A DNA stretch of 64,000 nt from Epiperipatus broadwayi (lineage: Eukaryota > Onychophora > Udeonychophora > Euonychophora > Peripatidae), in contig JAQFVV010006200.1 in the NCBI GenBank assembly GCA_028023455.1, positions 2,346,738-2,410,737 on the forward strand, in the 5' to 3' direction. Under the pieces are notes generated by a model, which was not told the DNA's origin, did no database searches, and saw only the letters and a program-made list of their open reading frames with translations. A program made the position numbers and the translations under genes. Below are positions 45,756-58,070 of the stretch, in pieces; the first letter of the stretch is position 1; every line of letters begins with the position of its first letter.

Positions 45756-48169
45756 TTTATATGATTTAATAAACATGTTAATGTGACAAACAATTCAGTA
45801 TCATCTACAACGTTATATATATAATCAAAAATTTATACTGCACAGATATTGATGTCCTTTAAATTTAAATGTTTTAACTTCCGTTTTGAATAGATTTTCT
45901 TTTTTTAATGAAATTACTGAGCTATGGCATAAAACAAAACTTTATTCTGAAAATTTCCAATAAAATGAGTTGAAAGGAATTAAGATGATCGTAGTCAACA
46001 TTAAAAATTATATTAATTACATATAAATTGTTTTTTTTTTAAAAAAAGTATTAAAAAAAATCTAAATAATAAATTATTAAATTGTAGGATGGCCTTTTTA
46101 AGAAAATAATATGAAAGTGAATTTTTATGTCTCAGAAATATATATTAGATTGGATTTTCCAAAAAAAAAACGAAAACTTTTTAAATAAAGTATGGTATTT
46201 TTTCGTTTCCTTTTTAACGTTATTAAAAAGAAGGTTTAAAACAATCATTGTATAATTTTATAAAAATGTACTTTCCACATATGAGCTGTGATTATGTCTA
46301 CTTTTGGAGAAATTCTCTCAGAAAGTTTGTGGATGTGAGTTTGAATGTTTTACTTATGATTGGTTAAGCAGAATAAAATACCATAAAGTGTGCAGTGAAG
46401 TCTCGATTCTTATTTATTCATAATCAATGAAAAAATGCGTGTTACTTTTTGAACTATCATTTTTTGTATTGATCACTGTAAAATCATATTCTGACTTAAT
46501 ATTTTTCTCCACAAATAATTTTATGTTAAATGATAAATAAATCTTATTAATATATACATACATATTGTAATTAATTTGTTCATTATTGTAATAATGGGGT
46601 ATTAAATTTTCATACATTTTAATTATAAATAAAATCTATATAGAATAATCTTATAATTGTCCCAAAACAGAATTACAGTTTGATACTGCACTAGTTAAAA
46701 TTTTTTTATTATTTACCAAAACATTTTTTTATAATTTTTGGTGGTACTTACGAGTTTTGCAGTAAACCAAAATGGCAGCCTGCATTTTTGATAAATGTAC
46801 AGTTTTGAGGACTTATAATCTACCGAAGATGTGTTAGTTGTTAAATTAATACAAAATTAAAAATTGATTGTTAAATTTAAAAAAGGAATAATTTCCAATT
46901 AATTTCAAAAGCCTTATTTCATTTTTGTTACTTATAACATGGGAAGTGGGAAAATGCTCTTAACATTTTTAATTCAGCATGTTAATTTTTGTCAGCAGTT
47001 TTTTACACAAATTGTTGTAATGATAAAAATTTGAGACCTTTTTGTCACAGAACACAATGCAGTGGATTATATCCAAAGGTACAGGATCCCACCCTACTAA
47101 AAAGTGTGCATTAATGGTCATGATTTGATTGTATGCCATAGATGTGAATAAAGTGTAAACATTGTATATATATATTTCATTTTTCTATTAATAAGTTAAT
47201 CCAAAAAAAAAAAAAGAAAATAAACTGTAAATATTGTAATTATTTTTCCCCCAATAATTTCTTTTTTTAAAAATAACAGTAATAAAAATAAAATGTAAAT
47301 ATTAAATACAGTGTTTCCTAGCAGGTATTTTTTTTTGTAAACATTTTTTGGGAGCTCCTGAAACTGTAGATTTATCAAAAATACAGGCTGCCATCTTGGT
47401 TTACTTGAAAACTCACAATTACCTAAATTTCTTTTGCATCTAGGATTTTACTTTGTAACATTTAAAACATGAGTATTATTATCAAAAACAAACCAGTTAA
47501 TTGATGTTTATGTAGAATGAAAACAAAAACAGGCTTACCCATAATCTCTCTCTTTTTTTAATACAGTAATGTTTTAATTATTTTAAATTAGCAATAGGTT
47601 ATTAATACTATTTAAATTGAAGCAGATGTCAATAAGATTTTATATAAAATGTTACCATTGATATTAAACATAAGTAATTATTATAATATATATATATATA
47701 TTGTATAACAGTCAGATATGATATGGAAGTTGCAGTCTTACCATATCTGCACTACAAGGTGCCACCAGTCCATTTGAACCTAGAAAATTTATAGAGTAGG
47801 CAGATACGTGCTGTTAAAGATTCAACTTTTATTTATTAAGACCGACCGCCCTTGCCACTAGCTCAGTGAGATGCAGAGATTTATAAAATATAAATTATTT
47901 AAAATATATTTTCAATATAAAAAAAATAAAAGCCACTGCCAGTGATTGCACACAAACAACATTTATTAACGCACATATATAATATTTAAAATTTGAGGAA
48001 TAACATTTATTATTTTAGATTTTAATATTAACTTTTAAATTTAAATTATTATTTTAAATTTTAAACCATCCGTACAGATGAATTTAATAATATTTTTTTA
48101 AGAGTGTCGAGTATGAATAAACTATATAGATTGCATTTGAAAAGAAAATATTCTATCCCTTATTTAACC
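45756..48169. other. AT-rich DNA without a gene
   Basis: (TA)n run at about 47686-47702. 46750-46800 and 47380-47410 carry inverted matches (CAAAATGGCAGCCTGCATTT / ACAGGCTGCCATCTTGGTTT), marking a diverged inverted-repeat element of about 650 bp. No gene is seen. Confidence 0.45.
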
Positions 48170-48171
48170 TT

Positions 48172-48441
48172 AGGCCAAAAGTTCACAGTCAAACTAACGT
48201 CAATCCAGCTGATACATCGATGTATTCAATGCAGCATGAATATGAAAGCACCAAGTACCATACTGTCAGGAATGTACATCTGAACAGCATGGTTAAAGAA
48301 GACATTGACTCTCATCCAGTACAGGAATACTACATCTGTCTGGCAAGAAGAACAATAAAAAAAAACTCCATAGGAAGGGACTGCGTTTTCCAGCTTACTA
48401 TTCCCTTCCATAGGCAAAAAGGGGTGTGTGGCATATAATGG
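48172..48441 (+). other. Unidentified coding-like segment
   Basis: An open frame of about 88 codons (from RPKVHSQTNVNPADTSMYSM to QKGVCGI, ending TAA) sits in a patch of higher G+C after a splice-acceptor-like TTTAACCTTAG. Amino-acid use looks protein-like (HPVQEYYICLARRTIKKNS). I do not recognise the product. It could be an exon or a transposon relic. Confidence 0.3.
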
Positions 48442-49159
48442 TGATCCTGCATGTAGCGAACCTCATACTACATTTACTAATTACACCGATATATCCAATC
48501 CATTGACCCAATCTAACTACGAAACAAATAACCTAAGATTAACCCTCCCTTAATTAATTAATATAACTTTATAAATCTATATAGCCATTCATGCCCGACT
48601 TAAATTTAACATTTATATAATTTTGCACAGATGAATTTTATAAAAGTTTGTTTTTTAATGTTGAGTATAGATCGGCTACATAGATTACACAGTTAAAAAC
48701 ATTTCAAAATAAACATAAACGATCAAAATATAAAGTCATTGATGGAATTGCAGAGGGAAATTTACAAGAAACCCAATGGCATTCATCATAAGATGCTGCA
48801 TTGACACCAATAACTTAAAAGACATCCGAATAAATACATTTTAGATACTCAATGTAAGGTATCATTATTTACCGAATGTCTATATATTTTAATCAAATAT
48901 GAAAACAAAAACATAATTAAACGTTAACGAATCTATGCAAGCATCTATACCCAACTTAAATTTAATGCATTTAAATAATTTATACAATAAATATTAATAA
49001 AAAAAATGGAAATGATTTTTAGCAAACTCAAATGTATAAAAATTAAACATTAATAATTAATTTGAAAACTTAAAAGTCAGATAAAAGTTCATTTTAAAAT
49101 TTAGGTTAGCTGAATATTAAAAGCTTGTCAAATCTTAATGAAAGTTCTTAATTACTTTT

Positions 49160-49600
49160 AAATTTTACAGTTCATGTCTTACAGTAGAAGAATCCTGGTT
49201 CCTGGTGCCAATTCCCGCAACGTCTCGATTTGAAGACTGGTCTGTTGTTCTGGAGATAGCCTTAGCTGGTTCAATTCTGGTACTATTTGATTGCAGAACC
49301 CATATGATTCGGGATCTGCAATAGTACCATTCATAATTCATCAGTCATTTCATTTGAAAATAAAAGGGAGAGTGACAAGTGCATCTTATCGCGCCCCTCA
49401 AAAAAAATCAAGCTGGAACTGTTTTTAATTTCAATATTTTTCCTTTTATACCAATTGTCCGGATTCACTGAACAATGGTTTCCTGTTCCAAATTTTCATT
49501 ACGGTCCGAGCCTTCATTGCTGCTTCTATTGGACATCTAATTTATTTTTGTTCTCTTATCTATATTTCATCTGACTTTTTTATATAAGAGCCCCAAGGGC
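49160..49600 (-). other. Unidentified promoter and coding-like segment
   Basis: On the minus strand a TATATAA box (about 49580-49587) precedes an ATG at 49536 opening a 23-codon frame (MSNRSSNEGSDRNENLEQET...). Further left, an open stretch (IEPAKAISRTTDQSSNRDVA...) ends near 49163. Splice-like TTGCAG and GTAAGA signals flank 49180-49320. The plus strand is also open here (ESWFLVPIPATSRFEDWSVV...), so strand is uncertain. It may be an LTR-element leader or a lone exon. Confidence 0.3.
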
Positions 49601-50149
49601 TAGTTTGCTTTTCGTTTAATTTATAAAACAATCATTTCCATTTACAAAAATATTTTATCTTTAGATCTTGTACTTTTTTATAAAAAAGTACATTCAAATA
49701 CTTTTTTTTTATTTAAAAAAGAAATAATACTTTTAAAGTTTTTATTCCATCTGTGCGATATATTATATATGTTAAACAACTTTTAATTATCAGTTTTTAA
49801 GTTAAGTTTTTTTTTCCTTTTTAATAATTCAATTTTTATTTATAATCTTTTTATTTTAATTTAAAATAATGTAATGACATATACCATTACAATTGTAAAT
49901 AACTTTTATGCTTAGGTATTGAAATTGCTATAATAAATTTAATAGAAGTCTGATCTCATTCACAAATATTAAACCAAATAAAGTGAATTTAAAACTAAAT
50001 TTAATTTCACATAATAGACAATTTGTGCAAGAAAATTCTAAAACAAATAAAGTTAAGACTTTAATACAAGTTAAATAAGAATTTAAATTATCCACTCTAC
50101 TTTGAACACTTTATAGCAAAAACCTTTTGTCATACATATTTGCATATAT

Positions 50150-50335
50150 AATGTTACATTTTGACTGTCCTGCAGTCTTCGTCAGAGCCACATTTACTTT
50201 GATTAAAAGTGTTCAAAGAAGAGTGGATAATTTGCATTTATCTTTTCGACATATATGTGTTCAAGTTTATCAGTGATATGAGATAGAGCGGTAAGTGGTG
50301 GTTCGTCTGAAAGTCTGTGCTCATATATCCTATAT
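50150..50335. repeat. Fragments of family C and HH-B
   Basis: 50155-50205, minus strand: CTGACGA, an extra A, GACTG/CAGTC stem, AAAA (family C motif, cf. 58018). 50235-50335, plus strand: HH-B terminal blocks (TTATCTTTTCGACATATATG, GATATGAGATAGAGCGG, TGAAAGTCTGTGCTCA). Confidence 0.55.
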
Positions 50336-50339
50336 ATAA

Positions 50340-51822
50340 GATATTTCAGTAAAATAAAAAGTGGTAAATTTGGTAATATTTTAAATAAGAATTCAAAAAC
50401 AAATATTTTATAATAAAAAAAAAACATTTTATAATAATAATATTTAAGATTAGTTTATAAAAAGTTTAAAATTGATAAAATATTAAATTTAAAGGATATA
50501 GATTTAAATTTTATAAATTAATATATAGATAATTTTAATAGAAATGTAATAAATAAAAATATAATAATAAGAAGAAAAACTTAAATTAGATATATTACTG
50601 AGATTATAATAATATTAATTTGTATGTGAGAAAATACAAAAAATAAGTTACAGTGGAGCTATGAACTATGGTGTATCAAACTACATAACTTTAATTATAT
50701 ACTAACCAAAAAAAAAAAAAATGTAAATAAACAAATAATAAAAATATTGAAATTTACAAATTTATTAAATTTTAAATATTTTAATACTGTGGTAGCCATT
50801 TTTTTCTTCTCAAACATGAATTTATTAAATTATACTTTTTTCATAATTTAAACAGAATTCAATATTGTAGTTAAAAAGCACTTGTACAGAATTTTTTATT
50901 TGGGCTTTTTTTTCCCAAAAAGTTTTATACTGTATATAATAAGAATAATATATTTTAGTAAAATGTATTGTAGTGCAATAAATGATAAATATATTAAAAA
51001 AATTATAAATTACTTTCATTAAATGAGTAGAAAAATACTTTAAGAAATCAGCCATATATTCCAAAAGAATGAGTCATCAATCAGAGACATTATAAAATGA
51101 AGCAGATTCTTTCCACTGCTGCTTACACTCCTGGAACAGCTAAAGTTGTAACTAAAGTAAATGATAATTTATTAGCTAAAACAAAAAAGTCTTAAGTCTA
51201 TGGTTAAATGTTGTGAATCAAAAGAATGTTACAATTGTCAGCTCTTGCATTGTATCATAAAGACTTAAGTTTCTGTAATGAATTTAGCTGAGAATCAGGA
51301 AAACACAATTCCAAGGTATTTACTGCAATGGTTATATAGTCCGAAATCATTACAGTCTTAAATATCTTAAAATAACTAGTGAAGTTGCATCTTTCATTAG
51401 AATTTCAAAAAATTATTAAAGAAAAATATGTCTGGAACAGGTACTTAATAACGATAAAACAGAATTGTGTATAATTGAGCATACACACAGAACTGTAAAT
51501 ATATATGAAAATGTGCTTTCTAAATGTATATATTAATAGCATTATTAATTTATGAAAAATGCATTTATATTATAATCTTAATTTATATATGCATGCTATA
51601 CATATAAAACATCTGTTATATATATATATATATATTGAACTGTTTTCGAATATGTGAATTTGAAACACTGGTCTCTTAGGCAGAGAAGAACATACTCGGA
51701 GAGTATGTATGCTCAAATGATAGCTATAAAGTATATAACTAACGTTACATTTCCAGGACATAGCTTCTTCTCGGCTGTTGAGTTGAACACCACGTCCAAA
51801 GCACTTTTTTGTTTGTGTATAA
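50340..51822. other. AT-rich DNA, possible LTR-element leader at its end
   Basis: Mostly low-complexity. 51640-51822 has higher G+C and would be leader sequence if the LTR at 51837-53357 is read on the minus strand. (TA)n at about 51617-51634. Confidence 0.4.
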
Positions 51823-51834
51823 CCACGGGCGCCA
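51823..51834 (-). promoter_or_regulatory. Primer-binding-site-like sequence
   Basis: TGGCGCCCGTGG on the minus strand lies two bases after an LTR-type CA end (51837). TGG plus a tRNA 3'-end complement at this spacing is the usual reverse-transcription primer site of Gypsy-type elements. Confidence 0.5.
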
Positions 51835-51836
51835 GC

Positions 51837-53357
51837 TGCTTATTCTAAAAGAATACTAAAAGAATAGACAACGCACTTTGAACAGTGGCCACTAACTCAA
51901 CGCCTAAATCCATGACTAGCTCAGCTATTTGTAATCACTAATAGATTATACTTAATTAGTGATTAAAAGAATTGATAAAAGAATTTGTTAAAAAGAATTG
52001 ACCGACAAATAAAGTTTAATTTTAAAGATAATTTATTAACTAACATTTATTTACTAAATTTAAACATTTTATACTTCTAATAAAACACACGCATATTTTA
52101 AATTAACATTCTAAATAGTTTAAATATTCTTGAATATTTTCATAACAGAACACTGGGAATTTATCTACTTTGACTAATAATATTGATATAAGGATCACGC
52201 ACATATTAACTCATGCACACACATAATAATGATAATAAAGGACTACATAGTATTTGAAATTTAATCACACACATCAATAGTTCATTTATGTATGATATAG
52301 AGTTCATATAATTAGACTCTTGAAAGATTCGTATGAATTAATGCAATGCAATGGCTATTACAGTATAAACGAAATAAGCAAATGTTTTTACCTAGGCTTT
52401 TGAATGTAGATGTAGAATTTTGTTCTCTTTGGTGGCTGCTTTCGGTGAGGATATTTCCATTATGAATGCTTACCAGCCGGCTGGGACGTTTCCTTGCTGA
52501 GTTTCCTGATTTTCACGATTATTACTATCGGAGACAAATAGATACTGACGGAGATTTTCTAAGATGTTAAGCTGACATTATTTCACGGGCAGATCTGCTG
52601 TTTTCTCGGACATCTGGGCTGGAGATAAACGTGCGTTCCCAAGATCTTCTCAACACTGCATTTTGTTTGTTAACTGCTCAATTAATTTCTGAACTGCACT
52701 ACTCAATTACTTTGTGAACTGATTACTGTCCGATAAAAAAAAGGTCTATTTATACCTGCGCCTTGTTGTCTTTCTAATATCTCCGGCAAAGATCTGTTGT
52801 CGAAATTCTTTAGCAATTAATCCTTTGATAAACGTGTTTTGGAAGATTGCTTAATTAGTAATAGCCATGCAATAAAACGTGTTGTTTTATTTTATTAATA
52901 GCCATTGCCGTGTTTTTAATGATAATCTTCTTTTATTTCGCATACATTTTATTTATTTACAAATCGCACATATATACGCACATATATTTTTAATACAATT
53001 TACTATTTAGTTTTAACATTATTTTTTTCTTTAATTAAACTTGAATGAAAAGAGATTTGTATGTTTTAACTTTTTAAATTATATTTTTACGAATACTAAT
53101 AAAAACTCTTTACTTCCTTTTATAACCCTTAGTTTAATTTCTCTAACGAAACACCCCTCTCCCCTTCTGATTAATTAATTGTAGCTTTTTATTTCAAAAC
53201 TAACGCTAGAAAACTATTTGATTCTTATCCTTTTCTAAAACAAACTGCAATAAACTCTTCAACGTTTAATTTTATGTTTTTCTTTTATGAACGATTATTT
53301 TAATAATATAATTTTAGATAAAATTATATGTGCCTATATCAATATAGGTACATTACA
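51837..53357 (-). repeat. Long terminal repeat (about 1.5 kb), Gypsy-like
   Basis: On the minus strand the segment begins TGTAATG directly after a purine tract (CAAAAGGAAGGGCGG, 53358-53372) and ends CA two bases before a primer-site-like TGGCGCCC. It contains a TATAAATA box (52748-52755) preceded by GGCGCAGG and followed at suitable distance by TCAGTT initiator-like sequence. A polypurine tract on one side and a primer site on the other is the arrangement of an LTR lying between two internal regions. No second LTR copy was found in the window, so the boundaries rest on signals alone. Confidence 0.55.
52748..52755 (-). promoter_or_regulatory. TATA box of the LTR
   Basis: TATAAATA on the minus strand within GCAGGTATAAATAGACC. 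TCAGTT-type sequence lies about 30-40 bases downstream. Confidence 0.6.
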
Positions 53358-53609
53358 CCGCCCTTCCTTTTGAGAGTAAAATGTGTCATTTTTGACCATT
53401 TTATCTCTGACAACATTAAATATTAATTTATTATTCCTTCTAAGTTTGCTTTTTGGTATCTTTTCCTTTTCCATGCTAAGGGCAATCTCCAATTATGCTT
53501 TTCTTCTTTCTATGCTGGTAACATTGCTTACAATGTTCGTCCTGGATAATGACCACGAGGACAAACTAAATTTGTGGCACAGGGATCTTTTATAAACGAA
53601 GCTTCGGCT

Positions 53610-53794
53610 GCCGATTCTCTTGATCGGACTTTGACTAAGAAAAGGTGGCTGCAAATGGCAGGAATTTCAACTGTCCATTTCCGACTTACGCCCTGGAAAA
53701 CGATTGCCGATTCTCTTGATCGGACTTTGACTAAGCAGCTGCAATGGCAGGAATTTTCAACTGTCCATTTCCGACTTACGCTTTGGAAAACGAG
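53610..53794. repeat. 96-bp tandem duplication
   Basis: Two adjacent copies starting GCCGATTCTCTTGATCGGAC at 53610 and 53706, differing by a few changes and small indels. It lies inside the internal region next to the LTR polypurine tract. Open frames crossing it on the plus strand follow the repeat and are not supported as genes. Confidence 0.8.
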
Positions 53795-53799
53795 GTACG

Positions 53800-54970
53800 A
53801 GATATGGGGATTCTCCCCTGAAAAGTGACTTACGACTTACTCTGGTTGTTGCCAGTGCACTTTTTAAAAGAGGAATGATCCCGGCCAATCCGTTGCGGGT
53901 ACTAGAATTTATCCAGTCGAGAGCTTTAAACTTAATCCTTATCTAACTTATTTCAATACTACCCTCATCCCTTTAGATTCGAACCCTTATACGCTCCTAA
54001 TACAACTTAGATTGACTTTCATTTATATTATTTTTAAATTCATTACGAACATTATTTAAATATTTAGTTTTACACTAATCTTATAATATTATCTTTAAAC
54101 TATCACGGACATCAATTTACATATTTATTTATATTACAATATTACTTTAACCCATTACTTTAACTTATATATTAATGTGCGTGTACTCAGAAAAAAACTA
54201 TTTTGCTTTATTATGATTCATTCATTATTATTTTACTAGAGATTTTTTTTTTATCTTGATTATTTTAAACAATTTATTTACATCCTTTTCTTAACTTACG
54301 GTATTCAAAACAAACTTTTATTTTAACATGTGTATATTCAAAAAACTATTTTATTTTACTATGAATATTTTATTTATTTTCTACAGATATATTATACTTA
54401 TTTATTTAACTTGTTTTTATTTTATGTATTTCCGTTATTTTATTCATTTATTTAATTCTACAAACATTATTTCTAAATCCTTAATTTGACCCATTTATTT
54501 AACTTGATTTTATTGATTTTTATTTATTTGAACTGTTTATTTACGAACATTTCCTTAATTAATATGTGCGTGGAGAAAAAAAAAATCTTTTATTTTGCGA
54601 AGCCTACATTATTATTATTACTTGCAACATTTCATTTATTATTATTCATTCATTTTTAAATTTATTGTCTTAAGTTTTAAATAGAAGTTTCAGATTTAAT
54701 TTATTAGATTTATTTACTTTAGAATAATCATATTCGTGCTCATTGTCCATTTCCGGTCCTTTTTGTTTATTTCCTTTACTATTCTGCCCGTTTACTAACT
54801 CTTACACTATGTCCGGAGGCTCCTTCTTTCTTTCTACTAATTTTATAATATAAATCATACTCCATATTCTCACTTCTATTTCTTGATTAAAATCTATTTT
54901 ATCTCTTTCTCTTTCTGTTCTGTTTTCGACTTCGTAACTCAGAAAACCTTTATACCTAGACAAACTCCGA
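53800..54970. other. Remnant internal region of the LTR element
   Basis: Higher-GC segment 53830-53960 followed by AT-rich DNA. No protease, RT, RNase H or integrase motif could be read, so pol is deleted or never adjacent. Confidence 0.4.
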
Positions 54971-54971
54971 A

Positions 54972-55490
54972 TTACTTCAATCTGGGAATATTTTTTCTAT
55001 GCTTTCTCTTTGTTTTAAATCTACATCTATAGCGAATGTGAACGTTTACTTTAAACCTTTTATTTTTAATTCTTTGTAAAAACTCTTTTATGCTATTTTC
55101 TACCTTTTGATCTACATAAGTTTCTACTTTATCTGTCACAACGCTATCTGATTCTAATTCAATTCCTACCTCTTTCGTGACCTCAACTTTTTTACTTTCT
55201 TTAACTAAATCTACTTCTACAATCTCTTGATTTTTCTCTATCTTTCCTGTAATTTCATATCTTATTTCCCTTACTTCTGCTCTGAGTTCTTTAATTTCTG
55301 TTTTAACCTGACTAATTTCTTCCTTCAATTCTGCCTTGAGTTCTAACTGACTTTGTTTAAATTCTTGATGCATTTCTTCCATCATATTCATCATCATTTT
55401 CATCATCATTCGTGTGTCAGATACTTCTTCTTTCTGTTTTTCCACTAACTGGGGATTTTAAAAATATATTGGGCTTTCTTTCAGATCCAT
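54972..55490 (-). pseudogene. Gag-like coiled-coil protein of an LTR retrotransposon
   Basis: The minus-strand frame begins at ATG 55490-55488 (MDLKESPIYF), meets TAA at 55460-55458, then stays open for about 157 codons to 54972. The product is Met/Glu/Lys-rich and heptad-like (MMEEMHQEFKQSQLELKAEL, EEISQVKTEIKELRAEVREI), so a long N-terminal coiled coil. A basic tail follows (RIKNKRFKVNVHIRYRCRF). Highly charged coiled-coil Gag N-termini are common in Gypsy elements and help assemble particles. No zinc knuckle is seen. Position upstream of the LTR on the same strand supports the call; sequence identity is not proven. An unrelated coiled-coil protein remains possible. Confidence 0.5.
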
Positions 55491-55639
55491 TTTCGAAAAT
55501 TTCAATTTTAAAGTACTAGCGCTTATGTTAAACTAAATTTAAATACAACTTATTTATTTATTTTTCTTACTAAGACGGAAACTCACACTAACTCCACCCT
55601 TTTAGTCCTTTTCACTACCCAATCTTAATGCTTTAATAT

Positions 55640-56150
55640 ATATATATATAACTATTATACAATGTCTTTCAATCCACAGAAGTACTTTTAACCTTCCTCA
55701 ACTGTTGTTAAATTTAAAAAAACAACAGAAGCAAGTATCATCAATTCAAATCTCATGAATCCCAAATTTTAAAATTAGCAGTTTGTCTATTAATTATATT
55801 CATTTTATTTTTATTCATTAAAATTGCCTCTTTAATTTTTCTTTTATTATGGTTTCTCTCATCATGAAGAATCTTAACACTTTCAATGTCAAATTTAAAT
55901 TTACATGTCCTTTCATGATCTAAGAAAACTGAAGCAGGTAATTTTAATAAATAAAAAGGAATTTTATTAATAGACAAGCTGCTAATGTTAAAATTCAGGA
56001 TTCACGGTTTTCGAGTTGATGATGTTTGTTTCCATTATGTTTTTTGAAGGCAGTTGAGACAGGTTAAGGAATCAATGTAAAGTACTTCTGCAGATTGAAA
56101 GATTGTATAGAATAATTAATTACTGTTATATATATATATATATTATTGTT
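55640..56150. repeat. Penelope-like relic bounded by inverted terminal motifs
   Basis: The left end read on the minus strand (CAGTTGAGGAAGGTTAA, AAGTACTTCTGTGGATTGAA) and the right end read on the plus strand (CAGTTGAGACAGGTTAAGG, AAGTACTTCTGCAGATTGAA) are the same motif in inverted orientation, each running into (TA)n. An endonuclease relic lies between them. Confidence 0.6.
55753..55977 (-). pseudogene. GIY-YIG endonuclease C-terminal fragment (Penelope-like)
   Basis: The 74-codon minus-strand frame includes DHERTCKFKFDIESVKILHD, ERNHNKRKIKEAILMNKNKM and NIINRQT. This matches the pattern H-x-F-D-x-E-x-x-x-I-L-x-x-E-x-N-x-x-K-R-x-x-x-E seen at the end of Penelope-type GIY-YIG nucleases. The catalytic N-terminal GIY and YIG strands are missing. 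It belongs to a different Penelope lineage from the 9-kb pair. Confidence 0.72.
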
Positions 56151-57689
56151 AGTACAATAGTTTTTAATTAACAGACATTTTATTTGTATTATATATTGTA
56201 TCGCTAACGAATTTATGATTTGAGAACACACACACATTTTATGGTACATGTGGAATCATTTATTAATAAATGATCAGATTAAATTTTAAAAGAAATAATT
56301 AAATTTTAATAAATGAAAAAATAAATTACAAAGTGTTAAAGAGTTTTGTTTTAAAACACAATTGGCAAAAAAAATGTTGCATCATCTTGTCATTGGAAAA
56401 ATAAGTTTTAATATTTAAAGAGTGAGTAGGAAGGTTTGGGGAATTAACTACAAGTAAGGAATTAAAACTAGCTCCCTTTTTATAAATTTAAAGAAAATAT
56501 GAAAATGAAAATCGAATTAAAATATAAAAAGAAAGCTTGTAAATTTAAATCCACTTAAAGATTGCTTGACTGATAAATAAAAGAAGTGAAATAATAACTC
56601 TAATTACATTAATTGAAGAGACGAAGGAAAATGATTCAGAACTGTATATTATCAGAATGTTAGATTAATCTAAGCAAAAATTTAGATTAAAACATAACGG
56701 CAAATTAATTTAATATCAATTAATTAAATCAGATCAAAATGATAACTAGAAGAACAATAAGGAAGAAATATATAAAAACACTGAGAAATCCATTTATTAT
56801 TATTAAGATTAGGATTATTATAAGATTATAGTACTTTCACATTCGTTATTTCTATTGTGTAAGAGCTTTCAAAAAAGAGAAGATGGTGAGGGCCGTTCAT
56901 GTTTCTAGCATGTGGGCATGTATACTTACATTTACCAAAGAGCAACATAGTATCATGCAGTCCTAGACAGTAATCGAAGTGTGCAGCCAGTCTTCAATCC
57001 CAGTCCTATGAAACAGGAGAAGTTCTCCATCTAGAAATGATGTTCACTTAGTGATCTGAAAATTCACATATATTTCTCTCTTCCATTGAAATGTAAAAAA
57101 TCAGCAAGAAGCAAAACCATTAATGGGAAAAGAAAAGGCAACCGGTTGGTGATCAACATAGAAGAAAGCAATGAATCATGTCCCTAGAAGTGTAATGTGC
57201 AATCCACAAAAATCCTAGGTAACTATAAACTTTATTATTCCAATTTAAAGACTAAATCGTGTTTGAATAAAAGACTCTAATGAACTCTCATAGCCACAGT
57301 CATAGTAATCTTTAAATTGCTTCCAATAAATTATTACATGGAGTTATATTTTAATATATGTGTGGGTGTCTTTAAATTTTATCATAATGTATTTTAATAT
57401 GTGTAAAGCTTTAAGTTTTCTTGAATTCCTATTATAGTACATCTTAATGTGTGTGTATATATTTAAATTTATAATGTGTTTTATTTTAGGGTGTTTTAAT
57501 TATAAGTATGTTTGAATAAATCATTTGTTTGCTTAATTATTGTTTGGTCAGTTCTCTTTTTATAATTGCGCCACTAATAGGAAAATTTATAGTTAAGTGT
57601 ATTAGTGTTCTTTGTCTTTTCCAGAATTGAGAAAAGAGCTAGCTTGGGATATCTCAAGCACCAAATTGTATATCTGTCATCTGGGCATG
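56151..57689. other. AT-rich DNA without a recognised gene
   Basis: 56880-57230 is somewhat less AT-rich, with no domain recognisable in any frame. Confidence 0.4.
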
Positions 57690-58010
57690 CTGATATATTT
57701 TATATATTTTTTTATATATGAGTAATTTATACGTAAGTTGAGTATATATATGGATGTGTATTTATAATGTATATGTGGATTTGTATATATATGTCTATGG
57801 GTGTATGTATGTGTATATATTTGAATATGCATATGTATATATAGATATATCTAGGTATGGAATTTATATATATGTCTAGGGGTGATGTAGATCTATATAT
57901 GTATTTGTATGAAGGGAATATATGTGTATATTTTGATATATATGTTAAATGATGGTTATGTATTTTTTATATATATGTGAAATGATGGTTATGTATTTAT
58001 ATTATTCAAA
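57690..58010. repeat. TATATG-rich low-complexity region
   Basis: Degenerate TATATGT / GTATATAT repeats. Two adjacent copies of a roughly 45-bp unit (AAATGATGGTTATGTATTT) lie at about 57948-58000. Confidence 0.75.
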
Positions 58011-58014
58011 TATT

Positions 58015-58070
58015 GTAGCTCTGATGAAGATTGCTGGACAGTCGAAACTGTAAGGAAAATAAAGAAGTTT
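58015..58070 (+). repeat. Hammerhead-like terminal motif, family C
   Basis: CTGATGA (58021-58027), one extra A, stem GATTG/CAGTC with loop CTGGA, GAAA (58044-58047) and CTGTA, followed by an A-rich tail. The core boxes are perfect. Stem I has only two pairs and stem III is nearly absent, so cleavage as a monomer is unlikely. Confidence 0.5.

Noticed and set aside
51570-51848. Overlapping 60-codon frames on both strands
   Set aside because: They cover (TA)n and putative LTR leader sequence; no protein-like conservation is visible.
57690-57930. Possible origin or matrix-attachment region
   Set aside because: Only degenerate TATATG low complexity is visible; nothing specific supports a function.
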